DNA of 64,000 nt from Aquilaria yunnanensis (taxonomy: Eukaryota > Streptophyta > Magnoliopsida > Malvales > Thymelaeaceae). The stretch spans positions 74,504,501 through 74,568,500 of the forward strand of contig CM077593.1 of assembly GCA_039654915.1 (NCBI GenBank), in the 5' to 3' direction. Within the stretch, counting starts at the first letter, position 1. Each line of letters starts with the position of its first letter. Below the pieces are notes generated by a model. It saw only the letters and a list, made by a program, of their open reading frames with translations, made no database searches and was not told where the DNA came from. Positions 55,201 through 64,000 of the stretch are shown here, piece after piece. The translations under genes and the position numbers were made by a program.

Positions 55201-55640
55201 TGGTTCATCCCAAAAATAGTATTTTAGCTTTGAAAATAATGTTTCTTTTCTCAATATGTCATGCCTCTGGGGTAACTCCCTGTATACAAGGTAATTATCA
55301 AAATTAGCAAACCAGGCTCATCAACATGTTTAGAGTTAAGCATATAAAGATGTTCATCAGGGAATAAATTGTTCATGTCCTTTTCCTTTGTTGATTCTCC
55401 TTTAGGGTTCTTTAATCTAGAGAGGTGGTACACGGCTAAATTCTCTACACCATTTTTGTCTAGGATTTCTAAGTCAAACTCTTGGAGTATATGGATCCAC
55501 CTGATCAACCTTTGCTTCACATCATTCTTATTCATTAAGTACTTCAAGGAAAATTGGTTAGTATACATAATAACTTTTAAGAAAACAAACAAGAGTGAAA
55601 CTTGTTAATAGTGAAGTCTATAGCCAATAGTTCTTTTTTA
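55201..55640 (-). pseudogene. Athila-like RNase H
   Basis: The frame 55592-55251 reads YTNQFSLKYLMNKNDVKQRLIRWI, the block after the catalytic centre, then LQEFDLEILDKNGVENLAVYHLSRL, where relatives have V-A-D-H, so the last conserved Asp is Tyr. FPDEHLYML follows. The upstream RNase H part lies in 55640-55900 in broken frames (segments such as IGAVLGQ-type near 55730). Confidence 0.85.
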
Positions 55641-55889
55641 GTAGTGGTATAGTTCTCTTGTGCACTAGTTAACATCATACTAGCGTGGTAGATGGGTTGG
55701 AAATGCTTATCCCTACATTGCCCCAAAACTGCACCTATTGCTCAATCACTAGCATCACACATCAACTTAAATGGGAATGACCAATTAAGTGAGACCATTA
55801 ACAGTGCATTGGTTAAACGGTCTTTAAGAATGTTGAAAGCAGACAAACAGTCATCATTAAAATCAAAAAATCACATCCTTTTCCAACGA

Positions 55890-56600
55890 CTTATTGAGTG
55901 GTTTCGCTATCTTAGAAAAGTCTTTAATAAACCATCTATAAAATCCTGTATGACCTAGAAAACTTCTAATTGGCTTAACTGAACTTGGCGGTGGCAGTTT
56001 TGAAATAGTTTCAATATTTGCCTTATCTACTTATATACCCTTACTAGATATCTTGTGACCTAGAACTATAGCTTCTTGAACCATGAAGTGACACTTTTCC
56101 AAATTGAGTACTAGATTAGTTTTTTCACACCTTTCTAATAATTTATCTAAATTACAAAGAAATCTATCAAATGAATCACCATGAATAGAACAATCATCCA
56201 TAAATATCTCCATAATGTCTTCCACTAAATTGTAAAAAATTGTGGGCATGCATCTTTAAAAGGTGGCAGGGGCATTACACAAACTAAAAGGCATTCAGCA
56301 ATAGGCAAATGTAAGCACAAGTGAATGTGGTCTTCATTTAATCTTTAAAAGCAATTGGGATTTGAAAATAACCTAACATACCATTGAAAAATAGTAATTT
56401 GCATGGCTGGCTAAACATTCTAACATTAAATCAATGAATGAAAGTGGAAAGTGGTTCTTTCTAGTAGTGTGATTGAGCTTATAATAATCAATACACACTC
56501 CCCATCCAACAATTGTCCAGGCAGGGATAAGCTCATTATTCTCATTTTGAACAATTGTCATTCCTTATTTCTTAGGTACAACTTGAACCAGGCTCACCTA
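55890..56600 (-). pseudogene. Athila-like reverse transcriptase
   Basis: The frame 56561-56373 reads WTIVGWGVCIDYYKLNHTTRK, HFPLSFID and MLECLASHANYYF, the fingers and palm. The frame 56249-56031 carries the catalytic FMDD at 56193-56204 in MEIFMDDCSIHGDSF, then LNLEKCHFMV and LGHKISSKGI. Between the two the MPFGLCNAPATF block can only be seen in broken form near 56290. Several stops and a frameshift separate the parts. Confidence 0.88.
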
Positions 56601-56783
56601 TACACTATCTGAAATGGGCTAAATCACTCCAACATCTAACAACTTAATCACTTTAACCATCACTACCTCCTTGACATTTAGGTTCAACCTTCGCTATAGT
56701 TGTGCTACTAGTTTATGGTTCTCCCTTATTAAAATTTTGTGTGTGCAATAAGATGGATTGATCCTTTTCATATTGGCAATAGA

Positions 56784-57620
56784 CTATGCTATGGCTCTCT
56801 TTTGCTTTTGCAGCATTTCCAACAACTTTCTCTTCTCTTCTGTACTTAACAAAGTAGAGATAATCACCAATAATTTAGATTTTGATGCTGAAAATGTGTG
56901 CTCAAGATGATTAGGCAACCTTTTTAGGTTCAAATATGAAGGTTTCTTAATTGATGTTTTTCTTCTCCTAATACTCGGAGTAATTTGTTCTTCCTTTTCT
57001 CCACTTTCTGAAACTCCGTTAGCATCCAATTTAGCTATTGGCTTTTTCTTTTCTGGAGTATTGATTTCAAACTCGTTCCCTTGAGCTATACATACTTCCA
57101 ATTGATCTTCTATAATGCATTCCTGAAAACAACAAACAACTTCAGTGTCAACTGAGTCCAAAGAATAAAAAGTATCATCTTTATCAGGAGTATTTTTCAT
57201 AGTATAAGAAAATATGAAAAGTGGCTTATTTTATTATTATCTCCAAGACTACCTTTCCATTTTCAACATCAATTAATACACCAACAGTTGCTAGAAAAAG
57301 TCATCCTATAATTATAGGAACGTGTGCATCCATATCCATATCCAGTATAATAAAATTAATGGGAATAATAAACTTGCCAACTTTTACTAGAACACCCTCA
57401 ATTATTCCTCTAGGATATTTAACTGACCTATTGGCTAACTGAATGCTCACCCTAGTAGGTTTAGGTTCTCCTAACTCTAGTTTTATAAACAAAGTATAAG
57501 CCATTAAATTTAAAATAGCACCCAAATCCACTAAAGCTCTTCCAATTGTTAAGTGACCAATAGTACAAGGAATAGTTAAACTTCTTGGATCTCCAATCTT
57601 TCTTGGGAAGTCTTTCTAAA
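56784..57620 (-). pseudogene. Athila-like protease and linker to RT
   Basis: The frame 57531-57301 gives the retropepsin start MDLGAILNLMAYTLF, with D-L-G-A kept, followed by RVSIQLANRSVKYPRGIIEGVLVKV and VPIIIG. The frame 57200-56784 is the linker, with KPSYLNLKRLPNHLEHTF and LSTEEKRKLLEMLQKQKRAI just before RT. Protease would cut Gag-Pol. Of the proteases in the window this one alone keeps a normal active-site motif. Confidence 0.87.
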
Positions 57621-59317
57621 TGATAGGTGAGCCTTCTCCATTCAAAATTACCAAAGACAACTCTTCCAATTTCTTTTTTGTAGCCAATATGTCCTTCAGA
57701 AATTTGGTGCAGCAGAGCATTTGTTCCAAAGGTTCTGCAAAAGGAATATTAATATGAAGTTATTTAAACATAGCTAAAAATCTAGCAAATTGTTCCTCCT
57801 CATTATCTTTTAATAAATGAGAAGGATATAGTAAAGGTGGCCAATATTCCTTTACTTCTTCTTTTTTCCTTGGCAATTCCAACTATAACTCTTCTTTCTA
57901 CAGGGGAGTGACCTCATGCTAGAATTCTTGATGTTGTTTTCTAGCTTCTAGGGGCTTTTTTTTCATCACCTTTTTTGGCTAGAAACTTATTTCCACTCCA
58001 AAGAGTAATAGCTGCTAAGTGTTCACTCATTGATGTCATGACTGCTTTGTTGATTTTCATCATAGTTAGTGACATTTGATCCATTTGCTTTTGAAACATT
58101 AGTTATTGCTTCTCCATGGTGCCCTTCAGACTCCAACACTGAGTTTGAATATTGTCCATGAAATTTATCACTACTTCTTCAAAATTTATATTAGATGGTG
58201 AATGTTGAAAATTCATTCTCCTTCCTTGTCCTGTCCCACTGTTAGTTGAATGACTCTCCCATCTCGGACTAGAATAGTTGCTTTATTGTAAACCTAAGAA
58301 ATTTCCAACAATGTGAACATATTCATTTATGCTCCTCCATTTGTTCATCTGATACTCCCAAGTTGGGTGCTCTCCTCCACAATATTGTAATATAGCCCTA
58401 CCACTTGCTTCTCGCCAGCTAAAAATTTTTGAATTCCCTCATCAAAGCTACTACTTGAATTGCGAACATTAAATAAGTGTCAGAATTCTGAATCACAGCT
58501 GCTCTGCTTAGGTTAATACTGGAATACGATTGCCATTAGTAATTGCTCATAGCCATCTCTTCAATTAATTCCTAGGTTGCTTCAGGTGTCCTGTTATTCA
58601 AAGTACCATTAGCTGCTGCATCAATCATTTGGTTGAAAGCATAACTCAGACCATTATAGAACATTTGCCATTAGTAATTGCTCATAGCCATCTCTTCAAT
58701 TAATTCCTAGGTTGCTTCAGGTGTCCTGTTATTCAAAGTACCATTAGCTGCTGCATCAATCATTTGGTTGAAATCATAACTCAGACCATTATAGAACATT
58801 TGCACTTTCATCCATGTAGTTAACCCATGATGTGGACACCTTCTCAACATATCCCTGATCCTTTTCCAAGCTTTTTATAACATTTCTGAATTTGTCTCAC
58901 TAAAAGTAAAAAAACATCATTATGGAACTTCGCAGTCTTAGCTGAAGGAAAACACTTCAATATGAACTTGTAGGCAAGAGGATTCCAAGTGGCAATAGAA
59001 TCTCTTGGAAGTGAAGTCAACTATTGCTTCGCTCTTCCCCTTAATGAGAATGGAAATAACCTCATCCGAATGTTATCTTCACTAGCTCCATTAATTCTAA
59101 ATGTGTCACAAATCTCCAAGGAACTAGCAATATGAGCATTAGGATCCTTATTTTTCAAACCATCGAATTGAACATAGTTTCGCACCATCTGGATAATATT
59201 TAGCTTAATCTCAAAATTGTTGTCATTGATAAGAGCTCTAATGATACTCGATTCCATCACCTTAAGATAAGGCTTAGTATATTCTATCATAGTCTTTTCT
59301 TCACTATGGTCTTCCAT
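57621..59317 (-). pseudogene. Athila-like gag with an in-phase 45-codon tandem duplication
   Basis: The frame 59317-59021 reads NFEIKLNIIQMVRNYVQFDGLKNKDPNAHIASSLEICDTFRINGASEDNIR in short blocks, the gag N-terminus. The gag domain continues with frame changes to about 58460. Within it 58530-58664 is repeated as 58665-58799. The nucleocapsid part and pre-protease linker are decayed between 58480 and 57620. The start ATG at 59315-59317 lies about 290 nt after the primer site, the same spacing as in the pol-less copy. Confidence 0.87.
58530..58799. repeat. 135-bp tandem duplication in gag
   Basis: The copies 58530-58664 and 58665-58799 differ at one base (GAAAGC against GAAATC). Short TTGC at both joints suggests slippage or end joining. 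The unit is exactly 45 codons. Confidence 0.95.
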
Positions 59318-59602
59318 GACTAAGAGTTCCTGATTCTCTCCTTACTACTCCACCTCATGATGAAATGGCTGTGACTTAGTACTCCTTATAGACAAAAGTT
59401 TTCCCCAAGGTCCTTTCAATTTTTATATTCACTTTAACAACTTCACCAGGTTGGCTACAAGTCATATACCAAAATTCCTACAAGAAAAGATGAAAAAGTT
59501 AATAAATTAAAAATAACTAAAGATTCAAAGAAAAATAGTGCAATAAAATAAATAGCTAGTTTAACAAAGATCAATCATTTAGGTAGCAAACTCAACAAAT
59601 GT

Positions 59603-59620
59603 TCCCCAACAACGACACTA
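59603..59620 (-). other. primer-binding site, tRNA-Asp type, decayed
   Basis: The minus strand reads TAGTGTCGTTGTTGGGGA, matching 13 of 18 positions; all five changes are C to T or G to A. Confidence 0.75.
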
Positions 59621-59626
59621 AAAACT

Positions 59627-61039
59627 TTGTGTGTTCATAGTTAACATAAACCGTTCCCTATACATTAATAATTAATATGGATGTGTCAAATCTCTCTATA
59701 ATCTTAAATATGTGAACTTATAGGCAAGTCCATCTATCATCAAAGTATAGCAGTGGTAAGTACAAAGATTGTTTTTCCAAAGAACAAAGGTTGTCTATCG
59801 TACCCAACCTTTCTCTATTATCTATCTGGCAATTCATGGATGCTTGCCTAACCAACTAATGTGAAATAAATAAACTAACCAATGCAGTAAAAATAGTCAA
59901 CAACTAACTACTAATTGGTAATGAAAAGTCAATTAAGACAGCCAACAATAAAAAACCTTACACTTAGAATCAAATCTCCCTAGAAATCCCTTGTGTTGCT
60001 TCTACTTTGACTTAACAAGACTATGATTAGCTTGGACCATGGAGTACTTCCTAAAGTGTATTGGCTCCTTGTTATTCCCATTCATTAATCACTATTCATA
60101 AGACACTGATATGGTGTCTAGGCTTATTGTGCTTCCAAAGAATGCATTACTAGCCTTATGACCAACTACTAGGTTTCATCCTAGCCCAAAGGTTTTATAT
60201 CGCACTTATTACTTTGTGTTACTATAATATCCCTTTTATCCAATGGTGATCCACAACAAATATACTTGATACTACCTATATATATTCATCATCTCACAAT
60301 AAATTAATAGGCAGGCTACTGCTAATCAACGCATCAAAGAACATTGGATAGATAGCAAGAAAATCATAATCATATTAAAATAGAAAATATTAAAATCATA
60401 AAATCATCCTAGGGTTCATATACTCTATGCATGAGTAGGAAAATTAGCTCATAGTATTGTAAAATAAACCTAAAAGAATCAAAGAAACACTAAGAAAAGA
60501 AGTCTCCATCTCTAAATTGCTTATCCTCCAAAGAATCTTTGATCCAGAATGCATTAAACAGTGTTGATCAAGAGAACTGCCTCAAGCAGCCTTTTCGTTT
60601 GAAACCACTTTTATTTTTCTTTGGTTTTCTGCATTCCTTCGATTTTCCATTCTGTTTTCAGCAAATAACCCTAAGAACCCTAATCAGTAATCAAATGCAG
60701 TTTGGTACTCAGCCATGTTCAAGGCTGTGTAACACCTATGGAACTTAAAAACTAGCAAATTAATGGCACAGTTTGACTCATGGGGCTGTAACTCAGACAC
60801 GGGCATGTAAGGCACTACATGGGCATGTTGCAAAGTATGTCTGCTCCAAAGTTTGCCAAAATTTACAATTCAGCTCCAAAAACCCGTAGAAATCCTTTTT
60901 AAACCAAATAAAGCTAAAATATATCTTGAAACAAAAAAGATAAAGCAATGAAGCACCAAATCCTAGCTTAAACTTATCAAAAGATAAGCAAACATAAAGG
61001 AAAAAAATATACAAAACATAACAAAATATGAGCATATTA
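59627..61039 (-). repeat. 5' LTR of the host family A element (1413 bp)
   Basis: Plus-strand view: TTGTGTGTTCATAG at the left edge, GAGCATATTA at the right edge. It aligns over its length with 7487-8962, the solo LTR at 29585-34912 and, inverted, the LTRs of the pol-less insertion. Its U3 part contains CACGGGCATG and ACATGGGCATG motifs at 60795-60830. The frames at 60539-61089 have no support as genes. Confidence 0.85.
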
Positions 61040-61044
61040 TAATG

Positions 61045-61170
61045 ATGAAATTTGACCTGAAAACAAAATATGAGCCAATTAAGCACCAAATTTTACCAAG
61101 AACAAAACAAAAGAGAACCAATTATCAAGGAAAAGTATATAGAAAACATGTATAAATATCATTATACCAC
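61045..61170 (-). repeat. second family A U3 end
   Basis: About 125 bp similar to 34785-34913, the start of U3 in family A LTRs, placed directly after the complete LTR. It is the end of another LTR copy. Confidence 0.7.
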
Positions 61171-61199
61171 TCAAGCTTTAATTATATTTCACCAGATCT

Positions 61200-62425
61200 A
61201 TAGTCTTCCTTGTGGAAATTGATTAAGCCATTAACAATACAGCTATAGTTTTATGGTTGGAGGATAATCTAAAAAATTTTAGTGAAGCTATGGCTTCTAG
61301 AGATATTGCTTTTTGGAAGAAAGTGATTAATGATGAAGTGGATTCTATTATTTCCAATAATACTTCAATTTTACTAGATTTACCTCCTAGTTCAAAAGCT
61401 AAGGGATGTAAGCAGGTATTTAAATGAAACTGTCAAACTGATGGTTTTTTTTGAACCTTTAAGGCTAGATTAGTAGCTAAAGGTTTTACACAAAAAGAAG
61501 GCTTAGATTATTTTGACACTAATGCACCTATGGAAAGGACAACATCCGTACGAGTTCTTTTAGCACTAGCATCAATACATAATTTATATAAATATCAAAT
61601 GTATGTTAATTGCATTTCTTAATTGTGATCTTACCACCTAAATGTATTTAGAGCAACCAGAAGGCTTTTTGTTGTCTAGAATTAGAAAGAAAGTTTGAAA
61701 ACTAGTTTAGTCATTATATCGCTTAAAGGAAGCTCTGAAATAGTGGCATAATAAATTTCATTTACCAATAACTAGTTATGATATGGCTTAAAGCAAGCTC
61801 CAAAATAGTGGTATAAGAAATTTGATTAAGCAATTTTGTCAATTGGGTTCAGGCATAATAATGCTGATAAATACATTTACACAAAATGAACCAAAGAGTA
61901 TATTTTTATAATTTGTCTCTATGTAGATGACATGCTCATTTTTAGCATCAATTTGATTGGTATAAATAAGAAAAAATCGTATCTAACTTCTGTTTTTGAA
62001 ATGAAATATCTAAACAAAGTTGATATGATTTTGGGTATTAAACCAAAATGTCATAATGATGGATACCCCTTAAACCAAACACATACGTAAAGAAGTTGCT
62101 TGACAAATTAAAATGTTTTAGTATAAGAGAAGCAAATACTCCTTAAGATTCAAATAAAAAATTGTTAATTAATAATGACAGAGTTGTTTGTAGGCTATTA
62201 AGGATAACAAGCTGTTATAGAACATTAGAAAGCAATTTCAAAGGTTTTGGGATATTTGAAAAGAACTAAAGATTTGAACTTGTTTTATTCAAACTATCCG
62301 TTTATTCCAGAAGGGTTTTGTGATGCAAGTTGGATGACAAGCTCCATTGACAACAAATCTACTTTTGGATGGATATTTATTTAGAGGTGGTGCCAAAAGT
62401 TGGGCATCTGAAAAATAAACTTGTA
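61200..62425 (+). pseudogene. Ty1/copia RT and RNase H fragment
   Basis: Motifs in copia order: FSEAMASRDIAFWKKVINDE, then RLVAKGFTQKEGLDYFDT, a decayed YLEQPEGF, the LKQAPKQWY-type motif, YVDDMLIFS with the catalytic Asp pair (61920-61931), and FCDASWMTSSIDNKSTFG of RNase H near 62318. More than ten stops and several shifts interrupt it. No LTR, gag or integrase adjoins it, so it is a truncated relic. It ends against an Athila third ORF on the other strand. Confidence 0.9.
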
Positions 62426-63760
62426 TGGTGGTGGCCTCATCTGCCTCCTCTACCACTCTTTCAACCTCATCCCTCTGCTCTTGTCCTCCATTCTAAAAGG
62501 TATCTGGAAATAATTAGTAGAATCATCATCTTGCTAGAAGGATGAAGGAAGAACGCAAGTTGAAGTAGAAGCAGCCCTGGTATAGGGGAAGTGTAATTGT
62601 ACAACCTGCTCCAAACTCAAACAACATGCCTCAATACTAGATAGGTGGGTCTCAAAATTGAGAAAGTGAGTAGCCATGAAATAAAGCCTCTACAACATCA
62701 GCTCATGCCTAAAAAAAAATTAATGACAAGGATGGCACGGTGGCACTGGAAAAAGTAAATGCAGCAAGGTTCTTAGCAGTGACCAACTCTTCATCCTGGA
62801 GCTTCTCCTAGCTCTTTAATACAAATCTGGACAAGTCATCAAGAAGGGTAATCTTCTTTACCAACCACATGGACTTTAGTGACTTCAAGTTTGCTTTCTC
62901 GGATCGAAGTGACTTTGTAAGGTATTTCACCTGTAGAAGGAAGCTTAGGTTCTTCACTAACCTAGAGAAGAATAATCCTACATATATGACCAAGGTCCTC
63001 ACATTATAAGCAATATCTCAAACCCACTAAGCAAAGGTACGACAGAGGTGGCAGTGAACTTGCTTGATAATACAATATAGATTAAAGCGATCCTTCTGGG
63101 CTTCATGTCACAACTCCTATGCTCTTTCTTCATCTAGAGATAGAATGAGAAAGTAAATAATTGACACATCAGATGATAGGAAACCTCAACTTACACACCT
63201 TCGAAACCTTTCACTTGTAGGTAGCCTCATCATTAGTAGTCTTACTCCAAAACTCAATGGGCATGGGGGTGCTATTACCAAAGTTATGCAGTAAGCCCCT
63301 GTGCTCACCAGTATCCAGGTGCTCCTAAGTATAATAGCCACAGCTCCACCCAAACTCATCAATCTAATAGAGTAGCTTGTATTGCCCAATAGAAATTTGA
63401 CTTCATCCTCCTTGGTCCAACTAATGTTCTTCATGTCAAACCCTAGGGTACATAGAAACTGAATGGCAGCTTATTATAGACTGACTCTTAATAATCAAAA
63501 GCTAGTAACCACTCATCAAAATCAACCAACTCTTAAGCCTCAGCAATCATATTCAATTGGGCAAAGGTATCCCAATCAATGATCTAACTAGCAACTATAG
63601 GCTTTTTCACCTACCTCTCAAACATCTTCTTCTGAAAATCCTTCTTAAAGTCTAGGAGTGGGTTGGCCTTTTTTGGCTTCTTGGTTTTCCTTTTGGTGTG
63701 AATAGAAATCTTTCTTAGATGCTTCATCATCCTAAAAATGGTAGACAATATTGCCCAGTG
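62426..63760 (-). pseudogene. Athila ORF1-like third gene of another element
   Basis: On the minus strand from about 63720: ANPLLDFKKDFQKK, IIDWDTFAQL, LVDFDEWLLAFD. The frame 63434-63186 then reads MKNISWTKEDEVKFLLGNTSYSIRL. This is the motif order of the ORF at 50374 (ending there TNISWT). The frame 63002-62808 (LTKSLRSEKANLKSLKSMW) is further C-terminal. Stops divide it. Pol and gag of this element should lie right of the window, and its 3' end was replaced by the copia fragment. Confidence 0.72.
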
Positions 63761-64000
63761 CAACAGTAATTCTCAAGTCCAATACTATCAATCCATAATA
63801 ACAAGAATTAGAGCTTTAAGAAGAAATTAATTTGAAATCCTTTATACAACATAATCCAACTTATGCTAGGTACTAAGGTGATAAGGCTTAATAACCAAGA
63901 TTGAATGTGTAAAAATCTAGGGAAAACAAATCACTTTATTTCAGACCAATGCTCTTTCTTGTTGCGTAAGAAACCTAATCCACTATCACACTAAAAGGCT
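63761..64000. other. unassigned AT-rich DNA at window end
   Basis: No coding motif; probably the leader of the Athila third ORF at 62426-63760. Confidence 0.4.

Larger units (their letters stand above)
40600..61039 (-). mobile_element. Athila-like element, family A, autonomous type, split by a related insertion
   Basis: Right to left: 5' LTR (61039-59627), tRNA-Asp primer site, gag, protease, RT, RNase H, integrase, post-pol marker, motif-rich spacer, Athila ORF1-like gene, internal and terminal polypurine tracts, truncated 3' LTR (40972-40600). Without the 9.08-kb insertion at 45594-54669 it is about 11.4 kb, a normal length for Athila. Every protein domain is degenerate. It is the only copy in the window with all pol domains of this family. 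Confidence 0.87.

Overview
This is nuclear DNA of a seed plant, most likely a eudicot. I see no gene that clearly belongs to the host. The 64 kb is AT-rich and built almost entirely of nested, decayed LTR retrotransposons: Ty3/gypsy of the Tekay/Del chromovirus, Tat-like and Athila-like kinds, plus one Ty1/copia fragment. No bacterial-type operon, CRISPR array, rRNA or tRNA gene is visible. Every coding region I recognise is broken by stops, frameshifts or deletions. Many stops and primer-site changes are C-to-T or G-to-A, as expected from decay of methylated DNA. Family names come from reading motifs; no database search was run.

Layout. 1-5294: 3' part of a plus-strand Tekay/Del-like element (protease, RT, integrase, chromodomain, 2.36-kb 3' LTR) lying in a minus-strand, pol-less Athila-like element (5295-8962). 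9480 to about 28050: a minus-strand Tat-like element read right to left (5' LTR, gag, protease, RT, RNase H, integrase). It is broken by a solo Tekay-type LTR (10596-13022), a truncated LTR of family C flanked by a 45-bp duplication (14176-15593) and a complete 9-kb Athila-like element of family B with both LTRs (16739-25785). About 28050-29546: LTR-like DNA ending in a tRNA-iMet-type primer site. 29585-34912: an Athila-type solo LTR that itself holds two other solo LTRs, each with its own 5-bp target duplication. 34918-39094: a 4.2-kb block I cannot classify. 39095-40540: a patchwork of three pol fragments. 40600-61039: a minus-strand autonomous-type Athila-like element (family A) with gag, protease, RT, RNase H, integrase and a 3' ORF. 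Its integrase is split by a plus-strand, pol-less family A element (45594-54669). 61045-64000: an LTR end, a Ty1/copia RT-RNase H fragment and another Athila 3' ORF that runs off the window.

In intact relatives the parts work as follows. The LTRs supply the promoter and polyadenylation signal. A tRNA (Asp for the Athila-like elements, initiator Met for the Tekay type) primes minus-strand DNA at the PBS. Gag packages the RNA, protease cuts the polyprotein, RT/RNase H make DNA from the PBS and polypurine tract, and integrase inserts it with a 5-bp duplication. The pol-less elements keep LTRs, PBS, gag, 3' ORF and polypurine tract, so they probably relied on enzymes from relatives such as the element they landed in.

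The most interesting signals are: an internal copy of each Athila-like element's own polypurine tract, placed 7-8 nt after a conserved 16-nt hairpin; a pol-less subfamily seen twice with the same deletion; an unidentified 3' ORF in family B; and the 45-bp duplication around a truncated LTR.
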